A stretch of 64,000 nucleotides of DNA, from NCBI RefSeq assembly GCF_033958435.1, contig NC_134167.1:206001-270000 (forward strand), read 5' to 3'. The notes under the pieces are model-generated. The model saw only the letters and a program-made list of their open reading frames with translations, was not told where the DNA came from and did no database searches. The translations under genes were made by a program, and so were the position numbers. This document shows, piece by piece, positions 1-10,518 of the stretch; the stretch's first letter is position 1, and the number at the start of each line of letters is the position of its first letter. Origin of the DNA: Carettochelys insculpta (lineage: Eukaryota; Chordata; Testudines; Carettochelyidae).

Positions 1-412
1 TACTCTGACAGTTAGGAAGCTTTTCCTAATGTCCAAACTAAACCTTCCTTGATGCAATTTAAGCCCGTTGCTTCTTGTCCTGCCCTCAGATGTTAAGAAT
101 AATAATTTTTCTCCCTCCTCCTTTCAACAACATTTCAGGTACTTGAAGACTGTTATCACATCCCCGCTCAGTGTACTCTTTTCCAAACTAAAAAAAACCC
201 AGTTCTTTCAATAATCCTTCATAGAGTGCTTTTTCTAGATCTTTAAATCATTTTTTCTCTCTTCTCTGGACAGTCTCCAATTTCTCCACATCTTTCTTGA
301 AATGTGGTGCCCAGATCTGGACACAACACTCCAACTGAGGCCTAATCAGTCCAGAGTGGAGCAGAAGCATTACATCTTGTGTCTTGCTTACGACACTCCA
401 AAACAGCTAATG
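1..412 (-). mobile_element. CR1 LINE, 3' part, truncated
   Basis: Read on the minus strand this is the end of CR1 ORF2 and its short 3' region. The plus strand shows the usual order of reverse-complemented words: gttaggaagcttttcctaat, then the block for the conserved [12 protein letters not shown] segment, then the block around ctccaactgaggcctaatca. The same blocks occur, better preserved, at 41530-41920. The 3' terminus lies off the left edge of the window. Homology stops near 412, where the sequence turns into unrelated DNA, so the copy is 5'-truncated. It is a degraded non-functional remnant. Confidence 0.85.
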
Positions 413-943
413 TGTATCTTTCCCTACATTTCAATATAAAATATCATTCAGATGACTTACAGGGTGTTTTCATGTGTCTCTAAAGCATCGGGTACAGGAC
501 ACAAGGCTTGGGATAGGGGAATGCCTCTGATCCTCACTAGTCCATCGTGTCCAACGATGACGTCTTGAGCTTGCACAGGCTCATCGGCTGTGGAGTCACA
601 TGTGGCTGAAGAGTCCAAGCTTTGAACGGCAAAACCCAGGGCTCCTGAATACCCAATATATGCTCGAACAATCCCACATGCTGCTGTTGCTTTCTTCCTC
701 TAACGAGCGTCAATGAGGCATATGCGTCACTGCTCTTCAAAGTAATTATACACGTGTTGTACGAGAGCACGCCAGCCTGTTTGGTCTTTTGCATGCTGCT
801 CTAGCTGATCGGTTTTAAACCAGCATGAGCAATGTTGGCTTTCACACAGTCTTTATATCTCTTGCGAGGCCTACCTTGATTCCTTTTGCCCTGGGAAAGT
901 TCACCGTATAGGAGTTGCTTAGGGATTCTTGACTCCTCCATTC

Positions 944-1551
944 TGTGACTCAGTCCCTTGTCGACCGCTGTGGGTTCCTGTGCTTCCTGGCGGTTTCTTT
1001 GGTGTGCCTCAGAGACTCACGGAGAACCCCGTATCTGCTCGGTACTTTCCTGAGGCAGAAGTCTCCACTTAGTGAGCCATCCTCATCACAGGCAAGTCCC
1101 AACTGGGGAGGACAGGGCCAGTCCCCTTCCAGGCCCGTGCCTGTTCCAATGTAGTACCCCTCTGGGGAAGGGTGGGGGAAGTCCAGACCCGCCCTCTACC
1201 CTGGACTCCGGCCCAGGGTCCCTACAAGTTCAGGTGGCTGCTGGCAGGGCCTTCTCCCCTGCCCCAATGTAGCAACCTACACCCGGGCCACTTCGCCCAA
1301 TGCTTCCCTGTGTTACCTCTTCCTCTTCCTCTTGCATGCGCCTTCTAAAACCATCCCCCCCGGCAACCAGCTAGGGGGAACCTTTTATAGGGAGTGCAGG
1401 GCCTCAGCTAGGCAATGACTGCTGATTGTGGCTACTAGTTAATGAGGCCCCCACTATAGGTGTTTTTGGGAAACAAAAAGGCATTCCCCCACCAGCCAGT
1501 ATACCAGCCCTCTTGCAGGATCCTATAGCCCCCAGGCAGTGGTCTGTCACA
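944..1551. mobile_element. Solo LTR of an endogenous retrovirus, 608 bp
   Basis: The sequence begins TGTGACTCAG and ends GGTCTGTCACA, so the termini are TG...CA with a six-base inverted match TGTGAC/GTCACA. It is flanked by a 4-bp direct repeat ATTC (940-943 and 1552-1555). Removing it restores the LINE codons for an IIR-M-EE stretch across the junction, which shows it is an insertion. A 4-bp duplication fits class I (gammaretrovirus-like) elements. A TATAAAAG word is on the minus strand near 1383-1390 and I saw no AATAAA on either strand, so orientation is unresolved. There is no internal retroviral coding sequence; the provirus was lost by LTR-LTR recombination. Confidence 0.65.
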
Positions 1552-1555
1552 ATTC

Positions 1556-2484
1556 GTATGATGTGCCCTGTCCAGCGAAGCTGGCCTTTCAGAATCATGG
1601 ATTCGATGCTTGTGGTTCCTGCTCTGTCCAGGACTTCCAGGTTTGTAACTCTGTCCTGCCATGGAATGCACAGTATTGACCTCAGGCTCCGTGTGTGGAA
1701 GTGGTCCAGCAGTTTTATATGTTTTCTGTACAAGGTCCGCATTTCACAGCCATACAGGACACAGGTCACAACTACAGCCTCGTACACTTTCAGTTTAGTG
1801 GACTGTCGGATATTGTGCTGATTCAACACTCGCGCTGTCAGACATCCTAGTGCCCGGCTGGCCTGGCAGATTCTGGCATTGATTTCTTTGTCAAGGGAGC
1901 CATCATTGGCTTTCACACTGCCAAAGTACTTGAACTCCTCTGCTGTTTTCAACTCTGTTCCTTCAACAAAGATTGAAGGAGGGACAGCAGAAGATCCTGG
2001 AGCAGGTTGAAACAGTACCTCGGTCTTTCCTAGGTTGATGGTCAAACCAAAGAGGTGAGTGGCATCAGCAAACTTGTTGACGATGAGCTGGAGATCAGAT
2101 TCCTTGTGTGCCATAAGTGCACGGTCGTCAGCTAAAAGGTCTTCAAGGATGAGCCTCTCAAGCATCTTGGTTTTAGCATTCAGATGACAGAGGTTGAAAA
2201 GTGACCCATCAAGTCTGTATTCTATGTAGACTCCACAGTCCAGGTCCCTAACTGCATGGCTGAGGACGCACATGAAAAAGAGGCTGAATAACACTGGGTC
2301 CAGCACGCAACCTTGCTTCACACCACTGGATATCTGAAATGGATCTGAGGACGCACCATTTGAAAGAACAAAGCCAGTCGTGCCATCGTGGAACAGGCGT
2401 ATGAGGTTAATGAATCTCCTTGGGCAGCCAAGTTTTGACAGGATAATCCACAGGGCTTTTCTGTTGACGGTGTCAAACGCCTTG
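1556..2484 (-). pseudogene. LINE reverse transcriptase, palm to thumb
   Basis: About 310 codons without a stop encode the catalytic half of a non-LTR reverse transcriptase. In order there are KAFDTVNR (motif A region), GVKQGCVLDPVLF (fingers/palm motif B type), LADDRAL (the ADD catalytic pair of motif C), INLGKTEVLF, and a thumb-side block ending WQDRVTNLEVLDRAG and GQLRWTGHIIRI. Both ends are cut by solo LTRs: the frame enters exactly at the right LTR's target duplication (2485-2489) and leaves at the left LTR's (1552-1555). There is no endonuclease domain here and no functional start. An open frame in a dead copy suggests a fairly recent insertion or chance survival. Confidence 0.85.
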
Positions 2485-2872
2485 GTCAGTGTAGTAAGTA
2501 CAGGCCCAGTATGAGGCCTTAGGCCTGAACTCAAGTAATGGTCAAGACTTTGCTAACAGAAAGCAAAGTTCAGCTGTGCGCTAAAGGAATGCATTGCTCA
2601 CAGAAGTTGGCAAGAAGAGGGTTGATGTTGCATAAACGTATCTACCTAGCATATTGAAGTATGAACATGGTACCAGAACACCTACCCTGGAACATTCCAC
2701 AGATAACAAAGAACAGGCCGACCCATCCCAATGACAGGGGCAAAAGGGTAATATGATGGATAGAGTTGTTTTGTTCGAACCAACATGTACAAGGTGAGAG
2801 GCGGCACCTGACTACGGAAAAGGGTTGTACCTCAATACGTCAGGAGTGATGTGTAAATTGTTTGTACCTGTG

Positions 2873-2880
2873 TATAAGAA
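2873..2880 (+). promoter_or_regulatory. TATA-like box of the 729-bp LTR
   Basis: TATAAGAA occurs at the position expected for the U3/R boundary, upstream of the LTR polyadenylation signal. Activity is inferred only. Confidence 0.5.
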
Positions 2881-3035
2881 TGTACTCCTGAGGTGTGGTC
2901 TGGGTCCAGCCGAGGGGGCGGTGGCAAGTCCTGCCACTGACTGAGCCGAGTCCATTGATCGTGGGTGCATATTTGTAGTATGCCCTGACTTAGACTAAGA
3001 AGTCTACAGGGAACTACTATTGTGCCCAATACGGC

Positions 3036-3041
3036 AATAAA
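3036..3041 (+). terminator. Polyadenylation signal of the 729-bp LTR
   Basis: AATAAA on the plus strand, about 160 bases after the TATA-like word and about 180 before the LTR end. This is the usual place for the R-region poly(A) signal. Confidence 0.6.
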
Positions 3042-3223
3042 CCTGGCCGACGTGCCTTCGCACCTTACTAGACTCTGTAGTCACTGGGGGTTCTCTTCGG
3101 GTCTGCTGTGTCCGCCATCTGCAGAGCTGGGGCAGCGCACAGAGGGAACACACGCACGCAGCCGAGTGATACCAACATTGGAGAGAGCAGAGCACCACGC
3201 TGGTAGCATCTGACAACAGTCAG

Positions 3224-3500
3224 GTTTATAAAGACAGCGTACAGATCCAAGTTCTGCTCTATGCACTTTTCCTGGACCTGACAAACAGCAACGATCATGT
3301 CAATGGTGCTACGGCCTGGGCACAAGCCATATTGTGCCTCTGGTAGGCTCTCCTCTGAGATGCTGGTGATCAGATGATCGAGGATGATTCAAGTCAAGAT
3401 CTTCCCAGTAGTACAGAGAAGGGAGATGCCCCGGTAATTTCCACAGTCGGCTTTGTTGCCCTTCTTGTTCTTCAGTGCTATCAAACCTATATTTGGACCT
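3224..3500 (-). pseudogene. LINE reverse transcriptase, fingers segment
   Basis: Minus-strand codons give NKADCGNYRGISLL, a GKILT block, then YGLCPGRSTIDMI and LDLYAVFINL. These are the N-terminal fingers motifs of the same RT whose core lies at 1556-2484. The reading frame stops being LINE exactly at the solo LTR boundary. The upper limit near 3500 is the inversion junction, where the element switches strand, and is approximate. Confidence 0.8.
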
Positions 3501-3929
3501 TCAAAGCCAAGTACTATACCTCTCCTGTCTGCAGCTGGCATGACCCTTCTGAGGGAGAAGAACAGCATCAACAATAGGTGGAGTGTGCACTTCAGCAACC
3601 TTCTCAACAGACCCTCCATTGTCGACCCTGTGGCCCTAGACCAGATCCCTCAGAAACCCGCAACAGACAGTCTTGACCTGCCCCCTACAATGGAAGAGGT
3701 CAAAAAGGCAACCAGCCAGACCAGCTCCAGCAAAGCCCCTGGGATGGACGGTATCCCTGCTGAAAGTTTCAAAGCGGCAGGACCAGCGTCACTCGAAGCC
3801 TTTCACAACATTCTGATCAGCATCTAGGAAGAAGACAAGCCCAAAAACTTTAAGGATGCCACAATCATCTCGCTCTTCAAGGACAAGGGCAACAAAGCCG
3901 ACTGTGGAAATTACCGGGGCATCTCCCTT
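3500..3929 (+). pseudogene. Inverted 5' segment of the LINE ORF
   Basis: Plus-strand translation gives the linker and N-terminal RT region of the same family: NNRWSVHFSNLLNRPS, LDLPPTMEEV, SSSKAPGMDGIPAESF. There is an in-frame stop near 3826, then KNFKDATIISLF and GNKADCGNYRGISLL. It ends where the minus-strand part begins in element coordinates, with a 50-bp overlap. It is therefore the upstream piece laid down in the opposite direction. Everything 5' of it (endonuclease) is missing. Confidence 0.8.
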
Positions 3930-3942
3930 CTCTGATCCTCAC

Positions 3943-5318
3943 AAAATATATTGTAATTAATGGGCTAATGTATAAAACATGTACCGCAGCAGTTCACTGG
4001 ATGGCATTAGAAATGCTTATCTGGGTGTCAGAGGTCCTGTATTGCTCATGGAGACTCCTTTTTAATCTCACATGCGGGTGGTATGAGCTTTCAGCCAAGG
4101 AGAACTTGGGTTTTCCCTGTTATTACCATGGGCTTCTAAGTGACAGTGTACAGCACCATGAAAGCTGCTGCGTCCCAACAGGGCAACAATCTGATTGAGC
4201 ATCTTTGCTTTATACTCGATTCAAAGTGTGATTCTCTTGCCTTCTGAGAAAGAGAGTGAATATCTTATGGCCTGATTTTCAGGTGAGCTTCTGAGCACCT
4301 ATGACTTCTATTAAAGCCAGTCAGAGGCAGGGCTGGAGATGTTCTGTGACTCTGGAAATCAGCCAACTTACTTTTAAGCTGTAGATGTGCCTGAAGACTG
4401 CAGACAGGCTCAGTGCCCCGAAGGAGTAGGCCCTGTATGTACACGTTGTAATACACAGGTCCAGCCCTGAAGAGCTTACAATAAAAAGAGCTAAGAGATG
4501 AGAGAGGATGTAGAGCATTGACGTGACGTACACTAGTTCACACAGCAAATAAGGAGCAAAACCCAGGGCTGCCGAATACCCATCATATGCTCTAACCAGT
4601 GGGCAATCCAGCATGCCACTTGCAGTCACCAGGACAGCCCATTCTTCAAATGTTACCCATCAGAGCAGGTCAATTTTATAGAACAATACAAAAATAAACA
4701 CATTACTAGTCCTGTTTCCCACTCAGTCACTGTCAATAATTAATGAGGTGGGTGACTGATTCATTAACAGGCAACATTTCTTTATGGAAACTAGTCCCAG
4801 AAAAAATAATCCCCTGATGCCATTCATTATTCAATGGACTGAGAGCCTCAATTTTTCCACATTTGCAAGAAAAAAATAAACACTGTCAGTAAACACAGCG
4901 ATATAGAAACAGTTAATAAAACAACTTGTCCTGCATTGTTTAATGCATGCTTACTCTGATTAGGCAATTAACTCTGCAAATACAAAACCTCAAATTGTTC
5001 ATCCATTATTAACATTAAGAAACTAAGAAATCTGGGAGGAGTGGGGATGGTGATACGAGACGCTTCTTACAGAATTATGGGTGAGTTAATGTCTGAACAA
5101 ACAAACATAATGCATTGCTGAACCTGAGCCCCATGATACATAATTGTGTCTCCTACTGTATATGAAACAGACTTTACACTGGCATGCACTTTTCTTGGGA
5201 ACACAATTGTATCTCTGCAGGTATCTGGTTTTTAAAAAAGAAAGGGGAGTTATGAAAAACATCCAATTAGTATTTTTAGAGAGGCAATGAACATTGCCTT
5301 TTTATTCCAGCTCACTCT
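3943..5318. other. Intergenic DNA, no gene seen
   Basis: AT-rich sequence with no convincing exon. The part around 4500-4630 looks like an old SINE on the minus strand: the words caaaacccagggctgc and atgctctaaccagtggg are typical of MIR/tRNA-type repeats. Confidence 0.5.
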
Positions 5319-6028
5319 GGCTGCGTCTACACGTGCACGCTACTTCGAAGTAGCGGCACCAACTTCGAAATAGCGCCCGTCGCGTCTACACGCGTCGGGC
5401 GCTATTTCGAAGTTAACTTCGACGTTAGGCGGCGAGACGTCGAAGTTGCTAACCCCATGAGGGGATGGGAATAGCGCCCTACTTCGACGTTCAACATCGA
5501 AGTAGGGACGTGTAGACGATCCGCGTCCCGCAACATCGAAATAGCGGGGTCCTCCATGGCGGCCATCAGCTGGGGGGTTGAGAGATACTCTCTCTCCAGC
5601 CCTTGCGGGGCTCTGTGGTCACCGTGGGCAGCAGCCCTTAGCCCAGGGCTTCTGGCTGCTGCTGCTGCAGCTGGGGGTCCGTGCTGCATATACAGGGTCT
5701 GCAACTAGTTGTTGGCTCTGTGTATCTTGCACTGTTTAATGAAAGTGTGTCTGGGAGGGGCCCTTTAAGGGAGCGACTTGCTGTTGAGTCCGCCCCGTGA
5801 CCCTGTCTGCAGCTGTGCCTGGCTCCCTTATTTCGATGTGTGCTACTTTGGCGTGTAGACGTTCCCTCGCTGTGCCTATTTCGATGTTGGGCTGAGCAAC
5901 GTCGAAGTTGAACATCGACGTTGCCAGCCCTGGAGGACGTGTAGACGTTATTCATCGAAATAGCCTATTTCGATGTCGCAACATCGAAATAAGCTATTTC
6001 GAAGTTGGGTGCACGTGTAGACGTAGCC
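5319..6028. mobile_element. CpG-rich TIR element, copy 1 (710 bp)
   Basis: A non-autonomous DNA transposon. The left end is GGCTGCGTCTACACGTGCAC and the right end, reverse-complemented, is GGCTACGTCTACACGTGCAC. The flanking direct repeat is TCT at 5316-5318 and 6029-6031. The word CGTCTACACG or its complement recurs inside at several places, as do TTCGAAGT and CATCGAAAT words, giving multiple nested inverted repeats. A copy in the opposite orientation lies at 17076-17724. The 3-bp duplication fits the PIF/Harbinger superfamily. Two open frames of about 100 codons on the minus strand match open frames in copy 2 but resemble no transposase I recognise. Confidence 0.85.
5361..5414. repeat. 54-bp near-perfect palindrome inside TIR element
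   Basis: The left arm starts AACTTCGAAATAGCGCCCG and the right arm is its complement with one mismatch; the centre holds GTCTACAC. The matching stretch is absent from copy 2 (17076-17724), so it was gained in copy 1 or deleted from copy 2. Confidence 0.85.
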
Positions 6029-6031
6029 TCT

Positions 6032-7599
6032 TTGTAAGTGCAGTCATCTCTAGAGTCCCATAATATCCTTTAATTAAATATTTTATATCGGGATGAGCAA
6101 ATAGTTTTGGAGATCATTCTTTTTTTTTTCCTTTGCATTCCTATTTTAGAAGAATGCTCTTGTGATTAATGCACTGGGTTATTACTTTAGCTACTGGGGT
6201 TCAGTTTTCAGTCATTACAAACAGACTTCCTCTGTGAATGACGGCAAGTCACTTTGGTGCCAAAATACCTTTGAGGGCCTGGCATTAACTCCTAAAGACA
6301 TCAAATCAGGGCCACAGGGGCAGCTCCTCAGCTTGTGTTGACAACTGACACCAGATGAAGATCTGCCCATTCACTTGTCTGTGCATCAGTCCCTGAGGTG
6401 GGGGAGGATAAATTTGCCCTCTGTGCCTTGCCGAATTAGAGAGCAGGCAATTTCTGGTAAGGATTGTCTTGTACGGTAGAATTCTGAGAGAACTGACTTG
6501 CATCACCCTTACCACATTGGTGACACCTATAGTGAGGCCTCAGTTATGATCTCTAGGTGCTACAATAGTGTAAATAATAATAATTCACGTATGTCCTCTT
6601 GAAAAACATAATTTGCAAATCTTTTATTTATTTATTTATAAATATTCTTGAGCCCTTCAACAGCTCCCACATGGGCACACTTAGCTATCACAGAAGTGTA
6701 GTTCATTACATCCCATCACTCTGGAAATCTGGTTAACTAATGGTCTCATCCATTCTTTAGATTTCAGTTTCTAAAGGCTTTTGAGCAGATTTATCTACAT
6801 TTTTAAGAACAACCATTGTTCTCAGTGACATTCCTGCTCTTCTCTGAAGAGTGGTTAATTTCTCTCAGCAATCATCTAATCTTTGGCTTCTCTCCACCTT
6901 CCTCTTCTCTGATAAAAGCAGAAGTACCACAATTGTTTAAATCACTCTGACTTTCCTGCATTTACTTCTCTTCACCTTTTCTCTGTTGAACATAGATGAC
7001 AACAAAAATACAGAGACTAAAATAGCCTTCATGAGCCAATGCTCAGCATTTCTTCTTGCCTTCTGCTAGCATGCACGAGCACATCCCACCTTATTATTAG
7101 ACTGTTTATTTTAAAAATATCTCTTGCAAAGTACACGTAAATTTTTCTCTTACTTAGCTCCATACACATTCTGTTTATCTTACCAGCGAAGTATGTCAAG
7201 AGACTTTTCAGAACAGTCCATGCCTGGCCCTGACACTACACACTCTGGCTTGATTAGTTGGGTAACTAGCTCTTCTAGGCATGACTCAGCCGCATTGACT
7301 GTGGATAATAGGAGACATGGTTTGCCTCTTTTTCTGCAGCGGTCCAGCCCGATAGGCATTGTTTGTGCTGCTGTTCTAACTTTTGCTTGTGTGCTTCATT
7401 TGCCATAGTTCATCTGCAAACCAGGTTGATGTGATCAGTTGACCTGGAGAGTGAAACCTGGGGCTAAAGTGTCAATATGGTCAATGGACAACAGATGATT
7501 AAGCTGTTGTACTAACTCATCAGGTCTTGTATTTGGATGCATAGTGAGACAGCTTCCCAACTCTGGCTCGAAGAAGTTAAAGCAGGCTGGAGGGATCCT
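6032..7599. other. Intergenic DNA, no gene seen
   Basis: AT-rich, with a TTTA-rich microsatellite near 6621-6645 (tttatttatttatttataaa). No exon or recognisable repeat boundary was found. Confidence 0.5.
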
Positions 7600-8810
7600 A
7601 TGCAGCCAATCAGAGAGCAGCTTGTAGGGAGCCAATGACTGGGTGGCTTGCTGGAGCAGCTCTATTACAAGGAGCTACTCAGCAGGGCAGTGAGCAGTTG
7701 GGTCCTGACCAAAGAGTGTGCAGGACTAGCTCCCAGCAAGGGAGGAGCACCTGGAGAGAGCAATGCTGGGCAGGCTCAGGAGAAAGGTTTCAGACGGATG
7801 CCAAGAAGGTGGGAGCGGCCACAGGGGAAGTGGCGCAGGGAGGCAGTAAAGTGAGAGGAGGAGGGCAGGACAGGGCTGATGCCAGAGGTCCCCGGCACAG
7901 GACCCAGTGTAGTGGGCAGGCCAGGGTCTCACCTTCCCTCTTACACCACGCCTTGCCACCAGGGTGAGTGGCCTTTTCAGCCCGTAGTTTGCCCTGAGGC
8001 AAGGGGCTAGACCTGCTGTGTCCAAGATGCTTTCCATTCACCACATGTGGCGAACTGAACGCTGCAGCGTGAAGCGGCTCATCAGAGCCGCAGAGTGGAG
8101 CGTCCTCCGCCTGCGCCCCGCCACTTGGTGAAACGAGCACACGGTGGCAACAGCGGAGGTGGCTCCTCCTGTGGCATGAACCCACGCATGATGGCAGCTC
8201 CAGCTGTGGGGCAGCTTGCGCAGCGGCGGCTCCAGCTGTGGGGGGGGGCCCTCCAGTGGCAGCAGCAGCAGGGTGGCTTGCCTGGTGGGAAGGCCTTCCA
8301 GCAGCGGGCAGGGTGGCTCATTTAGCAGAGTGACTTGCATGGTGGGGAGAGAGGACAGAAAAGGGGAGGGGTGGCTCGCACAGTAGAGGTCTGTGGTGAG
8401 TCACCAACAGTTTGCGGGGGAGGCGCGTGTGTGTGCACGTGTGCGCCTGGCTCAAGCGCTGGTGGTGCCTGGCTGGGGATTGAGGGGCTGTGGCGATTTT
8501 TAGATTTCCTGTGGACACCACTGGGCTACACTTTGTGCCTGCAGTTGGCCACAGCAGCAGGTGATACTGCGAACGCCTGATACCCCTGGAAGTGGGGGAA
8601 TCGTTGGAGTGGTGGGCACTGCTGAAAAGCACTGTCCTGAAGACGATGCTATGGTCCAGGGAGTTACACTGGTCCAGAACCAGACAATAGAGCAGAGTGA
8701 TGACAGGCAAGACATAGGACTGAAGCAGGTGTCTTTCTGAGGACTGAGCTAATTCCCAGTGTGACCAGCAGGAGATGCTGTGGTGGTGAGTTACACCCTG
8801 TTCAGGATAG
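7600..8810 (+). repeat. Composite interspersed repeat, class unassigned
   Basis: The GC-rich blocks 7600-8015 and about 8510-8810 look like two halves of one dispersed turtle-type repeat. The material between them (about 8018-8500), which begins tgtccaagatgctttcc and is rich in gcagcagcagc, looks like a second element inserted within it. I recognise the style (words such as ggtgagtggccttttcag and ccagcaggagatgctgtgg), not a named family. No boundaries or target duplications could be fixed by eye. The open frames here are not supported as genes. Confidence 0.35.
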
Positions 8811-9399
8811 CTTGCAAAACTAGGGAGAACTGAAAAACCATAGAGTGTACAAGTCCTTTGGAGATAATTAGCTTTGGTTACTCACTACTCTGGCAGGAAG
8901 GAGGGAGGGTTCTGGTCAATTTCTGCATGAGAGGGATAATCAAGAGACTAGTGTGTTGGTGAGTTCTCCAATACCTGGACTGAAGGTAAGATCTAACATA
9001 CAGCTGGTTGCATGTGTCCCGAGACTACCAATGAGTATCTTGGCATTTGTCGTGAGATCAACAACTATCCAAATTTCAAAAAAATGATTATTGTTTAAGT
9101 CCACGTTATTGACAAAACATGCCTTGATCCATTTCTTCAACTTACAACGGTAAATGTAAAACAAATTACATAACAAAAGCAAAAACCCTGACCATTTTTA
9201 CTGCCCTTAATCCTTATCCCGGTTATTAGAGTGTCCTTCTCCAAGACATCAACTCCAGAAGGATGCTACAATAACTGGGATTATGTCTGAAATTTAACTA
9301 TGGTCGTTAAAGATCTTATTATACTGTGGTGCTTGGAGCAGCGTAGATGAGTGCTGCTTTTTGATCAATGGTGCTTCCTTTAAAGACAATTGCTCCTTG

Positions 9400-9490
9400 A
9401 GAGACTGTAAGCTCTTCGGGGTTTGTGCTGTCCTCTTCTCTATGTCCAATCAGTGCCTAGCACAATAAAGCCTCTGTAGAGGTTCGATAT
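9400..9490 (+). repeat. Old SINE/LINE 3' tail fragment
   Basis: The block actgtaagctcttcgggg ... gtgcctagcacaata is the amniote repeat tail also seen at 18297-18365. It is short and diverged. Confidence 0.45.
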
Positions 9491-10518
9491 GCAATTGTAA
9501 TATAGCACATAACATGAATAATACATTATAAACATCTCAATCTTGACCAAAGGGATCATTACATAGCTGCTCTCCAACAAAGCTGAACGACTGGCCACTC
9601 CAACCACATTTCCCCTGAAGTTTCAATGGAATGCACAAGAAGATTGTTCTTCACTACCTGGCCTAAACAGAGTTGCTTTATACCACTAAATATCTGTTTT
9701 GTGCCGTCCCGAGGAGGGCTTCATTTCAGTGGAGGGTAAAATGAGTCCTGTATACAAGCCACATTCAAAATTCAGCACAGTCCCATATGGCCAAGTTAGG
9801 ATATTACTTATTGGGGTCCACCTTCAAAAAAAGGGTACTGACATGCTAACCCCACCTCCCAAACTCCACGGGTTTTTCGTTGTGGGATCCCGCCGTTAGG
9901 CCAGGAATGTGTAAAGACTTATGCAAACACTCAGTTTGATACATTGTGTGTAGTCCCATTGACATCACGGTGCATCAAGTTAAACATATGCACAAAGGCC
10001 CCAAAGAGGGAGGGTCACAGCATGTGCAATTTGAAACAGATTATGCAGCCCATTTTTGTATATACCTGCTTCTCTCAACACACTGCTGCTAATGGATGGC
10101 TGGGCTTGCTATCAAGCCAACATTACTTATTCTACCCTTACGCTATCAAACTTGTTGCTTCTAACCTTCCACTACACAGAATCTTGAGACTAATTTCAAC
10201 CCGTTTACAACACATTTTTAATGCTCCTTTAACATGAATTATTTGAGTAACAATCTCTTTGCTTGTGACTTCCTGCTTACTTTATGGTGCTAGCTCCTAA
10301 GGATCTGCAACCAGTAGTCTGCTAGTGATGACAGGCCTTTTTTAAACCTTCCAGAAGCTCCATGACTTTCCCCGCATGGATTTATTAAGTGCTGGTTGAT
10401 CAGCTAAAATAGAGAATCTCAGGAGCAAAATGCAGTCTGGACTTCCCTCAGCTAACATTAATGCAACTCCTCTTTCTGACATTGCTCTAGTTCAAAAGAG
10501 GGGTTATTGCCTTTGGAG

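Larger units (their letters stand above)
2490..3218 (+). mobile_element. Solo LTR of an endogenous retrovirus, 729 bp
   Basis: It starts TGTAGTAAGT and ends CTGACAACA (TG...CA), flanked by the 5-bp direct repeat GTCAG at 2485-2489 and 3219-3223. Excising it plus one repeat joins the LINE codons ...FINL and TKAFD in frame, so the boundaries are exact. A TATA-like TATAAGAA lies at 2873-2880 and AATAAA at 3036-3041, about 160 bases apart. These define a plausible U3-R-U5 order on the plus strand. No gag, pol or env sequence is present. The 5-bp duplication fits class I or III endogenous retroviruses; the family is not identifiable by eye. Confidence 0.8.
538..3929 (-). mobile_element. RTE-like LINE with 5' inversion and nested LTRs
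   Basis: A non-LTR retrotransposon insertion bounded by a perfect 13-bp target-site duplication, CTCTGATCCTCAC, at 525-537 and 3930-3942. The 3' end (538-943, C-terminal region and 3' UTR), the reverse transcriptase core (1556-2484) and the fingers (3224-about 3500) are on the minus strand. The 5'-most part (about 3500-3929) is on the plus strand. A 50-bp segment is present in both parts as a perfect inverted repeat (3414-3463 and 3885-3934). That is the arrangement expected of twin priming during insertion. Two solo LTRs (944-1551 and 2490-3218) landed in it later. The clade call is by RT motifs (KAFDTVNR, GVKQGCVL, LRWTGH) and is tentative. Confidence 0.85.
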
